The notes under the pieces are model-generated. The model did not search any database and was not told the DNA's origin. It saw only the letters and a program-made list of their open reading frames with translations. Source: DASYKT01 sp035995185 (GTDB taxonomy: Bacteria; Acidobacteriota; Blastocatellia; Pyrinomonadales; Pyrinomonadaceae). Taken from it: DNA of 64,000 nucleotides. The translations under genes and the position numbers were made by a program. The DNA is taken from the NCBI GenBank assembly GCA_035995185.1, contig DASYKT010000027.1:124001-188000 (forward strand). Direction: 5' to 3'. This document shows, piece by piece, positions 40,275-49,098 of this stretch (positions are counted from its first letter, which is position 1; each line of letters starts with the position of its first letter).

Positions 40275-42353
40275 TTAGCTGACCGTTCCCATCGAAACCA
40301 ATCTGACGCTTGAAGCGACTTCGCCGTGGGCGATCACTACCAGTTCAGGCAAGAACCGTTCCGTTAGCTTCCGCAGGTGCGGGCGCACCATCGAAGAGCA
40401 CAAAACAATGGGCTGCGACATCACTGCGGCGCGGCAGGCGGTCTCTATTTTTTCCAAGAGCGATCGGCCGAATTCCGGCTCGATAGGCTGTTGATTGCTG
40501 CCTCCGAAGAGCCCGAGGCGTTCGGCAATCTGCGCTTCGAGCGTCGGATCGAGCGTCAGAACCGACAATTCGTTATTCTCATTGGCCAGCCCGGAAGAGA
40601 TGGTTCGCGACAATGAAGCGCGGGCCGCTTCTGTCAAGGCGTTGACATCGCGCGTCACGACCGCGACATCGGTAATTGCTTCCAGAATGGTCGCCAGATC
40701 GCGGATGGGAACGCGCTCGCGCAGGAGGTTCTGCAGCACGCGCTGCGTCTCGCCCAGCGAGAGAACTTTCGGCGTGGCTTCTTCCACCGTCTTGGGATGG
40801 GTTTCGGCCAGCGAGTCGAGCAGGGCGCGGGTTTCCTGCCGGCCCAGCAGTTCGTGCGCGTAAGTTTTAATGGTTTCAGCCAGATGCGTGCAGACGACCG
40901 TGGTCGCATCGACCACCGTGTAACCGGCGGCGACGGCGCGGTCGCGGTCTTCGCTACGTCGTATCCAGACGGCCGGCATTCCGAACGTCGGATCGACGGT
41001 TTCGATGCCGGGAATTTTCTCGCGCACCACGCCCGGATCGATCGCCAGGTAGCCGTCGGGAAACACCTCTCCCTTGGCGATGCGCTCGCCTTTTAAGAGC
41101 AGGGCGTACTCTCTCGGCGCGAGCTGCAGGTTGTCCGTAACATGAACGGATGGAACAATTATGCCAAGCTCGACAGCGGCCTGGCGGCGTATTTCGCGAA
41201 TGCGGTTTAAGAAGGAATCGCCGGCGCTGACCAGGCCCACCAGCCCGTAACCGACTTCGAGCGCGAGCGCGTCGACCTTGAGCAGACTCTCGATCTTTTC
41301 CGGCGCTTTCTGCAGTTCGAGATGTTTTTGCTCGGCCTCATGTTCGTCCGCCGTCGCCTGGTTTTGCTTGGCGCGCTGCATCGAAAGATAACCGACAACG
41401 CTGACCCCGGCGGCCAGCGCCAAAAATGCAAAGTGCGGCATTCCCGGCAAAATCCCGAGGAAAGCCAAAACGCCCGCCGCGATAAAAAGCGGTTTGGGAT
41501 TGGTTAAAAGCTGCCCACTGGTTTCTTTACCGATACTCTCGTCAGTGGCCGAGCGCGTGGTGATAATGGCCGCCGCGACCGAGATAAAAAGCGAAGGAAC
41601 CGCCGCCGCCACGCCGTCGCCGATGGTCAGTGTTGAATAGGTTTTGATGGCTTCGGAAATGTTCAGCCCGTGCTGGAAAACGCCGATGGCAAAACCGGCG
41701 CCGATATTTACGATCACGATGATGATCGAAGCCACCGCGTCGCGCTGGGTAAAGCGGATCGCGCCGTCCATCGAACCGTGAAATTCCGCTCCCTGGCTGA
41801 TGTCTTTGCGCCGCTGCTGAGCTTCTTTTTCGTCGATCATCCCGGCCGCCAGATCGGCGTCTACCGCCATCTGTTTTCCGGGCATCGCGTCTAACGTAAA
41901 CCTTGCGGTTACTTCACTTGAACGCACCGCGCCATGGTTGACCACGAGAAATTGAATGGCCAGAAGGATAAGAAAAATAACGATGCCGACGACGTAATTT
42001 CCGCCGATCACAAATTCACCAAAAGACTTGATCACCGCGCCCGCGGCCGATTCACCCATGTTGCCGTGCGTCAGTATCAGGCGCGAGGTCGCCACATTGA
42101 GCGCCAGCCGGAATAAAGTCGTTAGCAGCAGCAGGTTAGGAAAGGATGAGAACTTCACCGGCTGCAGGATGTACATCGAAACCATCAGCACCAGGACCGA
42201 GATCATCAGGTTGAAACTGATGAGAATGTCCAGCATAAAAGGCGGGAGCGGCACCAATAGAACCAGCAAAATAACTACTGCCGCGATCGGGACCGTCAGG
42301 TGCGAATAATTGTTGGCTTGATCTAAAAACCGGTTGGTAGGTGAATTTATCAT
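40275..42353 (-). CDS. flhA: Flagellar export gate protein FlhA
   Basis: A 692-aa export-gate protein. The N-terminal half has about eight membrane helices with the FHIPEP-type signature (R-F-T-L-D-A-M-P-G-K-Q-M-A-V-D-A-D-L) and the second half is the cytoplasmic nonamer-ring domain. The reading frame is open to an ATG at 42413, but the sigma54 promoter at 42427-42444 would start transcription at about 42417. The ATG at 42353 (M-I-N-S-P-T-N-R-F) therefore fits better and gives the usual FlhA length. Confidence 0.94.
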   Translation of the reverse strand: MINSPTNRFLDQANNYSHLTVPIAAVVILLVLLVPLPPFMLDILISFNLMISVLVLMVSMYILQPVKFSSFPNLLLLTTLFRLALNVATSRLILTHGNMGESAAGAVIKSFGEFVIGGNYVVGIVIFLILLAIQFLVVNHGAVRSSEVTARFTLDAMPGKQMAVDADLAAGMIDEKEAQQRRKDISQGAEFHGSMDGAIRFTQRDAVASIIIVIVNIGAGFAIGVFQHGLNISEAIKTYSTLTIGDGVAAAVPSLFISVAAAIITTRSATDESIGKETSGQLLTNPKPLFIAAGVLAFLGILPGMPHFAFLALAAGVSVVGYLSMQRAKQNQATADEHEAEQKHLELQKAPEKIESLLKVDALALEVGYGLVGLVSAGDSFLNRIREIRRQAAVELGIIVPSVHVTDNLQLAPREYALLLKGERIAKGEVFPDGYLAIDPGVVREKIPGIETVDPTFGMPAVWIRRSEDRDRAVAAGYTVVDATTVVCTHLAETIKTYAHELLGRQETRALLDSLAETHPKTVEEATPKVLSLGETQRVLQNLLRERVPIRDLATILEAITDVAVVTRDVNALTEAARASLSRTISSGLANENNELSVLTLDPTLEAQIAERLGLFGGSNQQPIEPEFGRSLLEKIETACRAAVMSQPIVLCSSMVRPHLRKLTERFLPELVVIAHGEVASSVRLVSMGTVS

Positions 42354-42426
42354 AAGGTTGTGCGAATGGCCGCCAAAAGATAAAGTGACGCTTTCTTGAC
42401 AGAAAACGGCCATTCCACAGCTCTTA

Positions 42427-42444
42427 GTGCAAACGCGGTGCCAA
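42427..42444 (-). promoter_or_regulatory. Sigma54 promoter of the long flhA operon
   Basis: Minus strand: TTGGCAC-N5-TTGCAC, a full match to the -24/-12 consensus with correct spacing. It should drive flhA through at least fliA and probably on to flgL, since no strong terminator or other promoter except the flgM candidate is seen for 16 kb. Confidence 0.9.
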
Positions 42445-42482
42445 GGGAGTCTAGCGAGTCGCGAGTCAACCGGAATCGGGGG

Positions 42483-42530
42483 CGATAGCGGTGAGGTCAG
42501 AACCGGAGCGGTAGCGACCGGGTTTCTTCT
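42483..42530. repeat. Family I repeat piece in the 355-bp gap upstream of flhA
   Basis: GAGGTCAGAACCGGAGCGGTAGCGACCGGGTTT; shares GAGGTCAGAACC with the arms at 18027 and 18248. The rest of the gap up to 42768 holds the sigma54 promoter and otherwise no recognisable gene. Confidence 0.7.
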
Positions 42531-42768
42531 TGCTCTTGTGTGTTTTAATAACAGCTAGATTTATGTAGAGGTAATACGATACTGAATCGAGGTTTGGGAA
42601 ATTCATCATGAAACTAGAGATGTCGTAGAAAGTCTCTGGAGTAAAATTGGCCACCTTCTGCATACTCAAAAATAATAAGAGCTTGTTTTCGAACGCTACA
42701 CGTTCGTGACCGTACTGTAAAGAAAATGCGCCGATAAACGGGGGCTTTTTCTGTTACTATTCCGATAA

Positions 42769-43506
42769 ATGAATATTCAAGAACTTGCGTTTGAGAATAC
42801 CCCGCTGGGCGACCTTACACTTCGCCGGAGAACGGAAACGCTTTTGCGGGACCGGGAAGTTTTTGAGGTTAAACTAGGCGACGAATATCTGATGTCGAGC
42901 CTCTTTACCGAGAGTGAGCGACAGCTTGCGACGCTTTCGCTGGCCCCGCTTGAAGGCGATCTGCCTGCAGGAGGTCTGGACGTCGTGATCGGCGGCCTGG
43001 GGCTTGGTTATACAGCCGTCGAAGCCTTGAAAAACAAGAGGGTGAATAAGCTGATGGTCATCGATCTTTTTCAGGCGGTGATCGATTGGCATCAGGCAGG
43101 ACTTGTCCCGAATGGAGAGGCGCTCACCAAAGATCCCAGATGCGAATTGCGGCAAGGCGATTTTTTTGATCTCGCACGCACGGGCTTTGACGCCTTCGCA
43201 CCCGAAAGCAAGTACGACGCAGTACTATTAGACATCGACCACTCGCCCGAGCATTTCCTTAACCCGAGCAACAAATCCCTGTACACCGCCGACGGACTCG
43301 CCGCGATCCGAAACCAGCTAAAACCGGGCGGATGCTTCGCCCTCTGGTCCAATGACCCGGCCAACGAGGAATTTACCGCGCGTCTCAGCAAGATATTCGG
43401 TTCCGCAGCCGCCCACAACATCGAGTTTCCAAACCCGTACACGAACTCGATATCCATCAACTCCGTCTACGTCGCTCAAAAGATCAACGTACCAGATCCG
43501 GAGTAA
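42769..43506 (+). CDS. Spermidine synthase-like / class I SAM-fold protein
   Basis: A 245-aa protein with a Rossmann methyltransferase fold: motif I V-I-G-G-L-G-L-G-Y (73-81), acidic V-I-D-L at the end of strand 2 (97-100) and Y-D-A-V-L-L-D-I-D-H-S after strand 4. This arrangement is typical of spermidine synthase-like proteins, but I cannot see enough active-site residues to name the substrate. It is divergent from flhA and monocistronic, followed by a family A repeat. Confidence 0.85.
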   Translation: MNIQELAFENTPLGDLTLRRRTETLLRDREVFEVKLGDEYLMSSLFTESERQLATLSLAPLEGDLPAGGLDVVIGGLGLGYTAVEALKNKRVNKLMVIDLFQAVIDWHQAGLVPNGEALTKDPRCELRQGDFFDLARTGFDAFAPESKYDAVLLDIDHSPEHFLNPSNKSLYTADGLAAIRNQLKPGGCFALWSNDPANEEFTARLSKIFGSAAAHNIEFPNPYTNSISINSVYVAQKINVPDPE

Positions 43507-43591
43507 AAATTATCAAGTTTGTCAGAAGCGGCATATAAAGTTCGTAAGGGAACTCAAAACTATTTTTAATCGGGATCTCTTTAAATAAGTA

Positions 43592-43725
43592 TTTAAATTG
43601 CCACTAGCTTTAGCTAGTGGATAGAGAAAAATAAATATGTTATGGACTTTAGTCCAATAAAATCGGCTAAAGCCGATTCATCTTGAGGGACATATAACCA
43701 CTAGCTAAAGCTAGTGGCAATTTAT
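43592..43725. repeat. Family A palindromic element (copy 2)
   Basis: Outer arms TTAAATTGCCACTAGCTTTA / TAAAGCTAGTGGCAATTTA with inner GGACTTTAGTCC and CGGCTAAAGCCG palindromes. Same architecture as the copies inside 18027-18263 and at 59789. It sits between convergent genes. Confidence 0.9.
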
Positions 43726-43742
43726 AAGAAATATCCAGCTAC

Positions 43743-43771
43743 AAAAAAAGGCCCGCGCGAAAGCACGAGCC
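43743..43771 (-). terminator. Intrinsic terminator of hppA
   Basis: Minus strand: GGCTCGTGC-TTTC-GCGCGGGCC (9 bp, two G-T pairs) followed by seven T. It lies about 25 bp after the hppA stop codon. Confidence 0.9.
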
Positions 43772-43795
43772 CGTAATTAAATTACTTACTGTCTT

Positions 43796-45979
43796 TTACA
43801 AACTCTTCTCAGTAGAGACTGTTTGTTCAACCGCCACCTTCGGAGTTATTTCAGTTTTGTGTGAATCGGCTCTATGCACGTTGATGTGCGGGGCGATGAT
43901 CAGGGCTACGATACTCATCAGCTTGATCAGAATATTCATCGAAGGTCCCGAAGTATCCTTAAACGGATCGCCGACCGTATCGCCGGTCACGCTCGCCTTG
44001 TGGGCGTCGCTTCCTTTGTATTCCATCTTGCCGTTGATCTCTACGCCCGCTTCAAATGATTTCTTGGCATTGTCCCAGGCTCCGCCGGCATTGTTTTGAA
44101 ACATTCCCAGCAGCACGCCCGAAACCGTGACTCCAGCCAGTAAACCGCCGAGAACTTCGGGGCCGAAAATGAATCCCACTAACACCGGGGTGATCAGCGC
44201 GATCGCGCCCGGCAGCATCATCTCTCTCAGCGACGCTTTGGTAGAAATGGCGACGCACTTGTCGTATTCCGGCTTCGCCTTGTATTCCATGATCCCCGGA
44301 ATTTCTCTGAACTGCCGTCTTACTTCCTGGACCATCGCCATGGCCGCACGGCCCACCGCCGCGATGGCCAGCGAAGAAAAGATGAAAGGGATCATTCCGC
44401 CGACAAACAGTCCGGCCAGAACATCCGCTTTATAGATATCGATCGAGCTGATCCCCGCCAGTCCGACGAAAGCGGCAAACAGCGCCAGTGCCGTCAGCGC
44501 GGCCGAAGCGATGGCAAAACCTTTACCGGTTGCCGCGGTGGTGTTTCCGACGGCGTCTAAAATGTCGGTCCTTGCCCTGACTTCTTTCGGCAGGCCGCTC
44601 ATCTCAGCGATACCGCCGGCGTTATCGGCGATCGGCCCGAAAGCGTCAATGGCCAGCTGCATGGCGGTCGTTGCCATCATCCCCGCGGCCGCGATCGCAA
44701 CCCCGTATAGTCCTGCAAAATAATGAGATAAGTAAATTCCCGAGGCCAAAATAAGTGTCGGCACCAGGGTCGATTCCATCCCGACCGAAAGGCCGCCGAT
44801 AATATTTGTCGCCGCTCCGGTATCCGATTGCCGCACGATCGACATCACCGGGCGTTTGCCCATCGCCGTGTAAAATTCCGTAACCACGCTCATCAAAGCG
44901 CCGACGATCGACCCGATCAGGATCGCCGCGAAAACTCCCGTATTGGTGAACTTATGTCCTCTCAGCGTCATTTCCGCCGGGAGCATCCACATCACGATAA
45001 AGTAACAGGCAATGGTCGTGATAATGACCGACGTCCAGTTGCCGATATTGAGCGCTTTTTGAACGTTGCCTTTATCGTCTGAAATTCTGACCAGCGAACA
45101 GCCGATAATTGAAAAGATAATTCCCAGCCCGGCGATCAGCATCGGCAGCAGCATCGGCGAAAGCCCGTTAAATTTATCGACTGCCACGATCTCGCGTCCG
45201 AGCACCATCGTGGCCAGAATAGTCGCCACATAAGACCCGAAAAGATCGGCCCCCATACCGGCCACGTCGCCCACGTTATCGCCTACGTTATCGGCGATGG
45301 TCGCGGGGTTTCTGACATCGTCTTCCGGAATTCCGGCCTCGACTTTACCGACCAGGTCGGCGCCGACGTCGGCCGCTTTGGTATAAATACCGCCGCCGAC
45401 CCTGGCAAAAAGAGCGATCGATTCGGCACCGAGAGAAAAGCCCGCCAAAACTTCGATGGCTTTTTCCATCCCCACGCCGTTTGCGGTTCCGCCGGTGCTG
45501 ACCACGTAAATATTGTAAAAGAGGATAAAAAGCGAACCGATACCCAAAACCGCCAGTCCCGCTACGCCCAGCCCCATCACCGACCCGCCGGTGAAAGCCA
45601 CGTTTAATGCGCTTTTCAGGCTGGTCCGGGCAGCTTGCGTCGTTCTGACATTTGCCTTGGTCGCGATATTCATCCCGAAGTATCCGGCCGTAGCGCTAAA
45701 TACCGCGCCGACAATGAATGAAAGCGCGATCACCGGAGAGGATGTTTCGACCAGCGTTCCCGACCACGCCAGCAGGGCCGCGGCGATGACCGCAAAAATA
45801 CCTAAAATTTTCCATTCCGCTTTTAAAAACGCCATGGCGCCTTCGGCGATATAACCCGCCAGCTCGACCATATTTTCATCACCGGTCGGTTGTTTGCTGA
45901 CCCATGAAGACTTAAACGCCATAACGACCAGGCCAAGGATCCCTAGCGCAGGGATAAGATAAAGAATTGTAGATTCCAT
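43796..45979 (-). CDS. hppA: Membrane-bound ion-translocating pyrophosphatase
   Basis: A 727-aa protein with about 16 membrane helices that hydrolyses pyrophosphate and pumps H+ or Na+. Substrate motifs are present: D-V-G-A-D-L-V-G-K-V-E and D-N-V-G-D-N-V-G-D-V-A-G. The K+-specificity site reads G-N-T-T-A-A-T-G-K-G, with Ala where K+-independent enzymes have Lys, which points to the K+-dependent subfamily. Whether it moves H+ or Na+ cannot be decided here. Monocistronic with a strong terminator. Confidence 0.95.
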   Translation of the reverse strand: MESTILYLIPALGILGLVVMAFKSSWVSKQPTGDENMVELAGYIAEGAMAFLKAEWKILGIFAVIAAALLAWSGTLVETSSPVIALSFIVGAVFSATAGYFGMNIATKANVRTTQAARTSLKSALNVAFTGGSVMGLGVAGLAVLGIGSLFILFYNIYVVSTGGTANGVGMEKAIEVLAGFSLGAESIALFARVGGGIYTKAADVGADLVGKVEAGIPEDDVRNPATIADNVGDNVGDVAGMGADLFGSYVATILATMVLGREIVAVDKFNGLSPMLLPMLIAGLGIIFSIIGCSLVRISDDKGNVQKALNIGNWTSVIITTIACYFIVMWMLPAEMTLRGHKFTNTGVFAAILIGSIVGALMSVVTEFYTAMGKRPVMSIVRQSDTGAATNIIGGLSVGMESTLVPTLILASGIYLSHYFAGLYGVAIAAAGMMATTAMQLAIDAFGPIADNAGGIAEMSGLPKEVRARTDILDAVGNTTAATGKGFAIASAALTALALFAAFVGLAGISSIDIYKADVLAGLFVGGMIPFIFSSLAIAAVGRAAMAMVQEVRRQFREIPGIMEYKAKPEYDKCVAISTKASLREMMLPGAIALITPVLVGFIFGPEVLGGLLAGVTVSGVLLGMFQNNAGGAWDNAKKSFEAGVEINGKMEYKGSDAHKASVTGDTVGDPFKDTSGPSMNILIKLMSIVALIIAPHINVHRADSHKTEITPKVAVEQTVSTEKSL

Positions 45980-46188
45980 TAAAAAACCACCTATTTTGAT
46001 AACTAATTATTGATGTGAATATACCTGTCCCGTGTCAACAGTACGTAGGCCGGACAGGGCAAAAGGGTAATTATTGCCGATTTACCCCCCGTTTATCAAA
46101 CACAGAGGTTATTTCTTTGTTTTTAGAGTATTTTGGCAGGGTATCAGTTTGATATTTAATGACCGACATCAAAAAATGTGCCCGTAAA

Positions 46189-46303
46189 CCTGGGAGCGCA
46201 GGCATCTTGCCTGCAAGATCGCGCCGCGATCTAAATTTTCTTTATTTAATATCCAGTTAGCACGGACAAGCCGTGCTTGCAGGCAGGATGCCTGCGCTCC
46301 CAG
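46189..46303. repeat. Family F inverted repeat in the 640-bp gap between hppA and the secreted protein gene
   Basis: Arms CCTGGGAGCGCAGGCATC and GATGCCTGCGCTCCCAGG (18 bp, perfect), with further pairs inside (GCCTGCAAG / CTTGCAGGC; GCACGGACAAGCCGTGC). The rest of the gap (45980-46188 and 46304-46620) holds the upstream regions of the two divergent genes and no recognisable gene. Confidence 0.85.
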
Positions 46304-46375
46304 GAAGAGCGCTCAGATTTCTTTTTTAGAATTTAAACTGGCACTAAGATTTTTTAGGTCTTTTATCAAAATACC

Positions 46376-46403
46376 TTGACCCGGCCCGAGGATATGTTAT
46401 AGC
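46376..46403 (+). promoter_or_regulatory. Sigma70-type promoter candidate before the secreted protein gene
   Basis: TTGACC (46376-46381), 16-base spacer, TATAGC (46398-46403). It would give a leader of about 210 nt. The long leader and single match keep confidence low. Confidence 0.4.
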
Positions 46404-46620
46404 CTGACCAAAACGGGGAGCCTGATTAACTCTATTCGAATTTTCTGAATTCATCAGTCGATTTGAATCTCCCAGCCGATCCCAAAACCGAAGTTGTCAA
46501 ATTATCCAGGCGGCCCCCATGGCTGATCTTTCAAAACGACCAATGTGAAAATATTGATAACAACCGGTGGATTATTACCGGCTTTGTTAATGCTAAAACT
46601 TGTCCATTAAGGAGTGAGCC

Positions 46621-48135
46621 ATGCGCAAATTTATCCATATTGCTCTTTGTTTTCTAATGCTTTCCACCTCTTCCGCAAACGCATTTCTCGAAGACATTTG
46701 CCAATCGCGAAAGGGACAGGGAATAAGTTACTGTATCCAGCCAAAATGCCCTGCAAAATTTACCGTGAACCAGGCCTGCCCGGCGCAATTGGCGGAGTTC
46801 GCCTCCATAATGCCCGGACGCAGCATGGTCCACGCCGATTCTACCTACTTTATCGCCCAGGCCCTGGGTTACCGCGCGGACGTCGCCTACTGGATCGCGG
46901 CCTATGATGAGGTCACGGACTACGGCCAGTACAAGCCCATCGATCAGTGCGGCGTCGAGGCATCGGCGCAAAACTCGGGCCGCAGCTACATTTCCACGTC
47001 CTTTAACGGATTCGTGCGGACCAATGCGAACACTGACGGCCCTCTCGATCACTACGTGGTCTCTTACTCGCCTAACGGGCAGGGGACGGACGTTCACGGC
47101 GCGGGCGGCGTGTCGTCGCTCTACCCGCTCCACTATCCGCAGCCGGGCTATCCTGTTCGCATTGACGATACTTACCAGAAGACGCTCGCCAACGCGCGCC
47201 AGTGGGCTATGCTGCCGGGCCGCGAACCCGGTCTTCTCTGCACTGTCGGCCTGACATCGTCGGACGGCACCGGCTGCCTGACCGGGACCATTCAGGGCAC
47301 GGTGCCGGTCATCATGCAGAGCACAAAGGGCATTCCGCTTAACGTGCCGGCGGGAAAGAAGGTCCTCGACTACGACACGACCACCAAGACGACCGTCTAC
47401 TACGAGGAACTCGGTTCGTATCTAAACGACAAGCAAAAGACGATCGGCACCCTGTGGAAAGACCCGGCCCCGGTTCCCGTTCCGGTACAGATCGCGCGGA
47501 TGGGACTCTGGCTGCACATGCTGCAGGATACCTCGTCGCACTCGACGTACTGCGGCGACGACGCCCCGGCGCCTCCGGGCGGTCGCGACCCCGGCACTTA
47601 CATGTTCACCGACCCCGCTAACGCAAATACGTTCAATGTGTCGTTCGGCAGCTCGTGCGCGTCGAGCCCGCACCTGGCGAGCCATGTCCAGGAAACCGGC
47701 ACGGGCGATAACCCGCTGCCGCTGCGTGATTATGTCGCGCTCAACAATACCGTCGACGAGCTGATAAATTTCGGCAACGAAGTGGCCTTGAGGCATCCCG
47801 GCTGGATCGTCAACCCGGCGCTGCTGCCGCCGGACGTCATCGGCGGAAAGAGCCGGGCGGGGCGCAGTGCCGCCGATCTGAAAACGGAGCTGGTCGGCAA
47901 GATCGTGCAGGGCACGGCTTACAGCAGCGCCGAGGTCTATCAATCGGGAGTCGTCACGCGGCCGCTGCAGGTAAAGATTCCGCTCGAGCGCCTCCACGCG
48001 ATGAACCGCGCACTGGGCGATTATTCCGCGGCGCTGGCCGCGCGGTGGAAGCATTCAAAAGCGTTTGCCCCATTCGAACCGATGCCGGGTAATTCCTTCG
48101 ATCCGAAGGACACGGCTGTCTGCTGGCGCCGTTAG
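46621..48135 (+). CDS. Secreted protein of unknown function, possibly phospholipase C/S1-P1 nuclease-like
   Basis: A 504-aa protein with a clear Sec signal peptide (residues 1-21, cleavage after A-N-A) and a good ribosome site (AAGGAGTGAGCC-ATG). About ten cysteines suggest disulfides. The pieces S-M-V-H-A-D-S-T-Y-F, M-G-L-W-L-H-M-L-Q-D-T-S-S-H-S and H-L-A-S-H-V-Q-E have the His/Asp spacing seen in zinc-dependent phospholipase C/S1-P1-type helical enzymes. This is a resemblance only; I do not recognise a specific family. Third codon positions look more GC-rich than in the flagellar genes, so recent transfer is possible. Confidence 0.85.
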   Translation: MRKFIHIALCFLMLSTSSANAFLEDICQSRKGQGISYCIQPKCPAKFTVNQACPAQLAEFASIMPGRSMVHADSTYFIAQALGYRADVAYWIAAYDEVTDYGQYKPIDQCGVEASAQNSGRSYISTSFNGFVRTNANTDGPLDHYVVSYSPNGQGTDVHGAGGVSSLYPLHYPQPGYPVRIDDTYQKTLANARQWAMLPGREPGLLCTVGLTSSDGTGCLTGTIQGTVPVIMQSTKGIPLNVPAGKKVLDYDTTTKTTVYYEELGSYLNDKQKTIGTLWKDPAPVPVPVQIARMGLWLHMLQDTSSHSTYCGDDAPAPPGGRDPGTYMFTDPANANTFNVSFGSSCASSPHLASHVQETGTGDNPLPLRDYVALNNTVDELINFGNEVALRHPGWIVNPALLPPDVIGGKSRAGRSAADLKTELVGKIVQGTAYSSAEVYQSGVVTRPLQVKIPLERLHAMNRALGDYSAALAARWKHSKAFAPFEPMPGNSFDPKDTAVCWRR

Positions 48136-48154
48136 CTGCCGCACGGTTTTATTC

Positions 48155-48222
48155 GCCACTAATTACACAAATAACACGAATTAAAGAAATTCTTTATTCG
48201 TGTTATTTGTGTAATTAGTGGC
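48155..48222. repeat. Family C inverted repeat (copy 1), 27-bp perfect stem
   Basis: Arms beginning GCCACTAATTACACAAATAA and ending TTATTTGTGTAATTAGTGGC pair over 27 bp without mismatch around a 14-base, itself partly self-complementary, centre. 19 bp downstream of the secreted protein's stop codon. Confidence 0.9.
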
Positions 48223-48327
48223 CGTATCCGTGACTTTAGAGACAAAGCGCTTTCTTCTTCTTTTTCTCACGATCTCCTATTTTGTAAAGATGATAAACTT
48301 GGCAAAACTTACGAGGTAGAAAAAGAT

Positions 48328-48873
48328 ATGCACAAGAAACCGCAGGATGTAGCCAAACATTTGCTCAACCGCGAATGGGAATCGATGGACGCCGCCGAAC
48401 GGAAGGTTTTGGAGGAATTCGTGGCGCGCAAACCCATCAGCCACAGTTCATCGGCCCATCATGTGGAAAAGCGCACCTTTGGCGAAAAGATCGCGGACCG
48501 GGTAGCGGCGTTCGGCGGCTCGTGGACATTTATCATTCTGTTTTTCGTCATCCTGCTTTTGTGGGTGATCTTAAATACGGTCATCCTCGTCACAAAACCT
48601 TTCGATGCGTACCCGTTCATTTTCCTCAACCTGATCCTCTCCATGCTGGCGGCGGTACAGGCGCCGATCATTATGATGTCGCAAAACCGCCAGGCCGCAA
48701 AAGACCGGATGAGCGCCGAGCACGACTACGAAGTCAACCTGCGCGCGGAACTCGAGATCATCGGTTTAAATCACAAACTCGACGAGCTGCGCGAGATCAA
48801 ATGGATCGAGCTGCTTGAGATCCAGCAGAAACAAATAGGGCTGCTGGAAAAACTCGTGATAAAAAACTCGTGA
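48328..48873 (+). CDS. DUF1003 family membrane protein
   Basis: A 181-aa protein with two central membrane helices (about residues 69-91 and 95-120). The DUF1003 signature is present: F-G-G-S-W-T-F-I and K-P-F-D-A-Y-P-F-I-F-L-N-L-I-L-S, then S-Q-N-R-Q-A-A-K-D-R and a helical cytoplasmic tail. The molecular function of the family is not established. A family D repeat begins 8 bp after the stop. Confidence 0.93.
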   Translation: MHKKPQDVAKHLLNREWESMDAAERKVLEEFVARKPISHSSSAHHVEKRTFGEKIADRVAAFGGSWTFIILFFVILLLWVILNTVILVTKPFDAYPFIFLNLILSMLAAVQAPIIMMSQNRQAAKDRMSAEHDYEVNLRAELEIIGLNHKLDELREIKWIELLEIQQKQIGLLEKLVIKNS

Positions 48874-48880
48874 CCCAAAA

Positions 48881-48932
48881 CACCCCTCCTTACGAAGGAG
48901 GGGTGGCGCACGTCTCGTGCGACGGGGTGGTT
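48881..48932. repeat. Family D repeat (copy 1) after the DUF1003 gene
   Basis: CACCCCTCCTTACGAAGGAGGGGTG hairpin (written here in two parts: CACCCCTCCTT / AAGGAGGGGTG), then CGCACGTCTCGTGCG and GACGGGGTGGTT. The same element occurs at 59727, also 8 bp after a plus-strand stop codon. Probably a 3'-end structure. Confidence 0.85.
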
Positions 48933-48965
48933 CTCTTCTTAGTCCCTACGGGACTTTGAAAGTAA

Positions 48966-49072
48966 GAGCGGGCGCAAGCGGCCCTTCCGGACTGCAAATT
49001 TCTTAGGTTTAATATTTATCCTTCAAGTTTGAACACCTCTCAGGTTAGGAAGGGTTGCTTGCGCCCGCTTCT
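48966..49072. repeat. Family G inverted repeat between DUF1003 gene and cstA
   Basis: Arms GAGCGGGCGCAAGC and GCTTGCGCCCGCTTC with GGCCCTTCC / GGAAGGG inside. It lies between convergent genes and begins 26 bp after the cstA stop as read on the minus strand. Confidence 0.75.
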
Positions 49073-49098
49073 TTTAACCTCCCCTTCTTCCATAGTAC

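Noticed and set aside
42360..42378. Second sigma54-like sequence (TTGGCGG...TCGCA) near the flhA start
   Set aside because: The distance between GG and GC is one base too short for sigma54, and a perfect site lies just upstream.
42466..42669. Possible 67-aa minus-strand gene between flhA and the methyltransferase-like gene
   Set aside because: It overlaps a family I repeat, has no ribosome site or recognisable domain, and lies directly upstream of a sigma54 promoter, so it is probably a chance frame.
42730..42737. GCCGATAA on the plus strand, like a sigma28 -10 box before the methyltransferase-like gene
   Set aside because: The -35 position at the required 11-bp distance reads CGTACTGT and does not match TAAAGTTT; the nearby TAAAG is too close.
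46463..46657. 64-aa plus-strand frame before the secreted protein gene
   Set aside because: It overlaps the start of the secreted protein in another frame, has no ribosome site and no domain; the AAGGAG-preceded ATG at 46621 is clearly better.
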